Part shown: positions 61,493-64,000 of the stretch, piece after piece | Numbering within the stretch: position 1 is the stretch's first letter | Layout: every line of letters begins with the position of its first letter | Origin: JBAVOR01 sp049692255 | Lineage (GTDB): Bacteria; Babelota; Babeliae; Babelales; JACPOV01 | Length of the DNA stretch: 64,000 nucleotides | Assembly (NCBI GenBank): GCA_049692255.1 | Contig: JBAVOR010000025.1 | Coordinates: 20,985 to 84,984 of the forward strand | Reading direction: 5' to 3' | Notes under the pieces: generated by a model | What the model saw: only the letters and a program-made list of their open reading frames with translations | Database searches by the model: none | Told to the model about the DNA's origin: nothing | Translations under genes and position numbers: made by a program

Positions 61493-63220
61493 ATTCTTCT
61501 CACCCCCCCCCACTTATTTATAGCACTCAATGCTAGTGATGGCACCTTAGACACGTCATTTGGTGGCAGTGGCACCGGATATCTAACGGTACAAAATGTT
61601 GTAAGCGGTTTCCGTTGCTATGCAATGGCCATACAAACAGATGGCAAAATACTGGTTGCAGGTTTTAACAATCAAATAGTACGCCTGAACCCTAATGGCA
61701 CCCCTGATACCACCTTTGGCTCAGCAGGAACTGGCGTGGTGACAACCACATTAGCAGGTATTGTTGCTCTTATTATTCAACCTGGTGGCAATATTGTAGC
61801 GTGTGGACAAGATAGTTCAAATAATGGCGCTTTGACCCGTTATACGAGCGCCGGCCTTATCGACAATAGTTTTGGCACCAACGGTAACGGTATAGCGACT
61901 GCGCCAGAGCTTGCTAATAGCGTACTGCTTTCAATGGTGCAACAAGCTGATGGCACAATAGTGGTAGGGGGCTATCAGAGTACTGGCGCTAATATAGTGA
62001 TGCGCTTTACCGCCAATGGTTCCCCTGATGTTGTCTTTGAAACAAGCCCAAGCCCCACAGTACGCGGCGTAGCAGGATTGGCAGTGCAGGCAGATGGCAA
62101 AGTTGTTGCATTAACGGGAGTAGCAAAAAATTCATCTGGCGTAGCTCCCATATACCTTATACGTTACAACACAGATGGGTCTATAGACAGAACATTTGGC
62201 ATTAATGGTTTAGCAACAGGCCCAACAGGCACTAATACCGGGTTAGTAATACAACCTGATGGCAAATTGCTGGTAGGCAGTAAGGTGGAGCCTGGCTCGA
62301 CTTCTTTATTTCAAGTAACCAGATTTGATACACAGGGTAACTTAGATACCAGCTTTAATGGTACCGGTTTTAATAACAGTGTTTCATGCGGTTTCTGTAC
62401 TGCAATACTGTTGCAAGCAGATGGTGCAATAGTACTCACTGGTCAGTCTACAGTTATAGGAGGAGCTGAGTATTGGCAATTAACCCGTTACACGAGTGCC
62501 GGCATTGTGGATAGTTCATTTGGTAGCGATGGTACTGCCATTGGCCCTGTTGCACTTCAAGAAGCCTTTTCAATTGCCTTGCAAGCTGATGGTAATATTG
62601 TTATAGGAAGTGCAACAACTGCGGGTGCTAATCCCATGGTTGCTCGTTACCTGAGCAGGCCAGCAGTTACTCCAACGCAGATTAGTTCACCAACCGCTAG
62701 CACCCGCGTATCAATTAACACGCCAACGCAATTCTCTGGCCAAGCGCAAGATCCATCACTGGTATTCTTGCTTATCGATGGTGTACTGCAACCACAAGGC
62801 GCACACACAGACCCTAATAATTGGTCAATTACTGCTATTGCAAAAACTATTGGCACGCACACCGCACAAGCAGTGTCTATGTACCAAGACGGTAATTTAA
62901 ATATCGCATCAGACCCAATCACTTTTGCTGTAGGGCCGCAAGCACCGAGCAGTTTTACCGGCACTATCACCAAAAACGAGTTTCTAAACAAAACAGAATG
63001 TGTGCTGCAAGCAACGTGGACGCCAAGTGTTAACCCTTCAACAACGCAATACATCATTGCACAGAACGGTGTGGTGCTAGCAACCATTCCTGCAACACAG
63101 CCGTTACAATTTGTGTACTGTGGCAGCTGCAAAGGCAATGCATTTAACGGCATTACCGTAAGCGCTGCAACTGCAAGTGGCATTGTGGGTGCGCCGCAGC
63201 CGTTGGTTATTGTTAGTTAG
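61469..63220 (+). CDS. Exported delta-60 repeat protein (paralogue 3)
   Basis: The 583-residue product has a signal peptide (LLAILLTPPHLFIALNA), seven delta-60 repeats (DGTLDTSFGGSGTG, NGTPDTTFGSAGTG, DGSIDRTFGINGL and others) and two C-terminal Ig/fibronectin-like domains (FSGQAQDPSLVFLLIDGV; NEFLNKTECVLQATW). It is the same architecture as the pair at 22.8-26.3 kb, but more diverged from them than they are from each other. The final domain gains two cysteines (VYCGSCKG) compared with FVFCGKS there. CGGAGAAA is 6 nt before the ATG. A further copy begins at 63976. Confidence 0.88.
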   Translation: MKRFALLAILLTPPHLFIALNASDGTLDTSFGGSGTGYLTVQNVVSGFRCYAMAIQTDGKILVAGFNNQIVRLNPNGTPDTTFGSAGTGVVTTTLAGIVALIIQPGGNIVACGQDSSNNGALTRYTSAGLIDNSFGTNGNGIATAPELANSVLLSMVQQADGTIVVGGYQSTGANIVMRFTANGSPDVVFETSPSPTVRGVAGLAVQADGKVVALTGVAKNSSGVAPIYLIRYNTDGSIDRTFGINGLATGPTGTNTGLVIQPDGKLLVGSKVEPGSTSLFQVTRFDTQGNLDTSFNGTGFNNSVSCGFCTAILLQADGAIVLTGQSTVIGGAEYWQLTRYTSAGIVDSSFGSDGTAIGPVALQEAFSIALQADGNIVIGSATTAGANPMVARYLSRPAVTPTQISSPTASTRVSINTPTQFSGQAQDPSLVFLLIDGVLQPQGAHTDPNNWSITAIAKTIGTHTAQAVSMYQDGNLNIASDPITFAVGPQAPSSFTGTITKNEFLNKTECVLQATWTPSVNPSTTQYIIAQNGVVLATIPATQPLQFVYCGSCKGNAFNGITVSAATASGIVGAPQPLVIVS

Positions 63221-63246
63221 AAGGCAAGTAGTTACTTCTTCTTATA

Positions 63247-63276
63247 TTGACAATTATAATATGCGCCTGATAAACT
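63247..63276 (+). promoter_or_regulatory. Possible promoter of the toxin-antitoxin pair
   Basis: TTGACA (63247-63252), 18-nt spacer, TAAACT (63271-63276), 45 nt before the toxin ATG. Confidence 0.5.
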
Positions 63277-63320
63277 AGTCATATGTGCAATAAAAGTATA
63301 GGTTTTAAATTGCAAAATAC

Positions 63321-63614
63321 ATGATTTATATTAAAGAATCGGACGATTATTTGGCCTGGCTCAACAGTCTAACCAAAAAAGAGCAAGCCAAAGTTAAGGC
63401 CCGAATAAGCCGCATTGAACAGAATGAATATTTTGGAACGGTGAGAAATTTAGGTGAAGGACTTGCCGAGTTAAAATGGACAAATGGTTGGAGGGTGTAT
63501 TTTGCCAATATTGGTCATAAGAAAATTCTTTTAATTAATGGTGGGCATAAAAATGAACAAGAAAAAGACATTAAAAAAGCGCGAATTTACCTTAGACGAA
63601 TTACAACCTCTTAA
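63321..63614 (+). CDS. HigB/RelE-superfamily toxin (HI1419/Gp49-like)
   Basis: Toxins of this group cut mRNA at the ribosome. The 97-residue product has the features of the phage-derived Gp49-like (PF05973) killer proteins: an N-terminal helical pair (YLAWLNSLTKKEQAKVKARISRIEQ), the NLGEGLAELKW strand, WRVYFANIGHKKILLINGGHK, and a terminal helix with DIKKARIYLRR. Basic Arg/Lys residues in the last strand could be the active site. The toxin gene comes first, as usual for HigBA-like pairs, and overlaps the antitoxin by 62 nt. It has no clear ribosome binding site. Confidence 0.85.
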   Translation: MIYIKESDDYLAWLNSLTKKEQAKVKARISRIEQNEYFGTVRNLGEGLAELKWTNGWRVYFANIGHKKILLINGGHKNEQEKDIKKARIYLRRITTS

Positions 63615-63888
63615 AATTATTGATGAATCTACATTACATGATTCAAGGGCATCGGAGTTTTTTAAAAATAAAAATGAAGTCGCTAAGGCACTGCTTGAAT
63701 GCTTAATTGATAATGATACTGAAACTTTCATGGAAATTTTAGATGCATATTTGTCTGTAAATAGAACCAAAGTCGCGCAAAGAGCTAAACTAACACGAGC
63801 AACTGTTACGCAAGCATTTTCCAAAAAAGGTAATCCAACGTTAAAAACAATTGCGAAAATTGTTCATGAATCTGCAATAAGAAAATGA
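63553..63888 (+). CDS. HTH antitoxin partner (HI1420/HigA-like)
   Basis: The 111-residue product has the features of the HI1420-type addiction-module antidote: EVAKALLECLIDNDTETFMEIL then the helix-turn-helix NRTKVAQRAKLTRATVTQAF and SKKGNPTLKTIAKIVHE. Such antitoxins bind the toxin and repress the shared promoter. The ATG at 63553 has GGTGGG 8 nt upstream; an in-frame ATG at 63538 adds five residues. It ends in a TGA embedded in the 17-nt sequence also found at 27513-27529. Confidence 0.82.
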   Translation: MNKKKTLKKREFTLDELQPLKIIDESTLHDSRASEFFKNKNEVAKALLECLIDNDTETFMEILDAYLSVNRTKVAQRAKLTRATVTQAFSKKGNPTLKTIAKIVHESAIRK

Positions 63889-63900
63889 AGCGCTCAACAT

Positions 63901-64000
63901 CATTGACAGCTCAAAATAGTTCATCGTATGCTCATGAACAAGAGTAATAGTTCCTTAAAAAAACGGAGAAATTATATGAAGCGTTTTGCGCTCCTAGCCC
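63901..64000 (+). repeat. Promoter-leader direct repeat, copy 2
   Basis: Near-identical to 61396-61492 (three substitutions, a 2-nt insertion). It starts directly after the stop of the antitoxin gene and carries a TTGACA (63903-63908) and TATGCT (63927-63932) with an 18-nt spacer. Confidence 0.9.
63976..64000 (+). CDS. Start of a fourth delta-60 paralogue (cut by window edge)
   Basis: Only eight codons are inside the window, MKRFALLA, identical at the nucleotide level to the first 24 nt of the gene at 61469. With the matching upstream region this predicts another delta-60 gene continuing to the right. The body of the gene is not visible, so the call rests on the leader alone. Confidence 0.6.

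Overview
The window looks like a stretch of chromosome from a small-genome, host-associated bacterium, most plausibly of the candidate phylum Dependentiae (TM6). This is an inference, not a database result. The grounds are one diderm-like housekeeping backbone (str operon, rpsP-trmD-rplS, the secE-nusG-rplKAJL-rpoBC cluster, rpsO-pnp-rph, murA, murC) interleaved with many genes for exported proteins with eukaryote-like or repeat architectures: C2H2 zinc fingers, a WD40 propeller, delta-60 repeats, coiled coils, and an exported MutS-like ATPase. Genes are tightly packed, several convergent pairs overlap, and some terminators sit inside the last codons of genes. No rRNA, CRISPR, prophage or transposase was seen.

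Layout. 1-4.5 kb: fusA (cut by the edge), rpsG, rpsL, an M50 protease, an exported unknown, rplM. 4.7-14.3 kb: NhaC antiporter, small exported proteins, aminopeptidase P, yidC-recR, dnaJ with a LiaF-like gene, and a tandem pair of exported C2H2 zinc-finger proteins. 14.4-22.8 kb: a MerR regulator, murC, two glycine-zipper/coiled-coil paralogues, a lipoprotein, the ffh-rpsP-khpA-trmD-rplS operon (trmD fused to a second methyltransferase, rimM absent) and hflX. 22.8-27.7 kb: two delta-60 repeat paralogues, a coiled-coil exported protein and an intergenic repeat-like element. 27.7-38.4 kb: a PcrA/UvrD helicase, trpS, a cdaA-cdaR-glmM operon whose cyclase domain has lost its catalytic motifs, a third zinc-finger protein, the WD40 protein, and a holA-like gene after rph. 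38.5-53.5 kb: pnp, rpsO, tRNA-Val, rpoC, rpoB (with an extra cysteine-rich insert), ribosomal stalk genes, nusG, secE, and five tRNAs around rpmG. 53.5-64 kb: exported unknowns, the MutS-like protein, tsaE, a NYN-domain gene, a solitary atpG, murA, and a second delta-60 locus in which a HigB/HigA-type toxin-antitoxin pair separates two paralogues with near-identical promoters.

The backbone genes make the translation, transcription, RNA-decay and cell-wall machinery and keep ancestral order with several losses (rimM, tuf, rpsI not next to their usual partners; atpG alone). The exported genes tend to be single units with near-consensus promoters and strong ribosome binding sites. The strongest leads for something undescribed are the zinc-ribbon insert in RpoB, the pseudo-diadenylate cyclase, the exported C2H2 family, the exported MutS ATPase, and the Skp1/BTB-like plus WD40 protein. 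All start choices and functional calls come from reading the sequence, with no search run.
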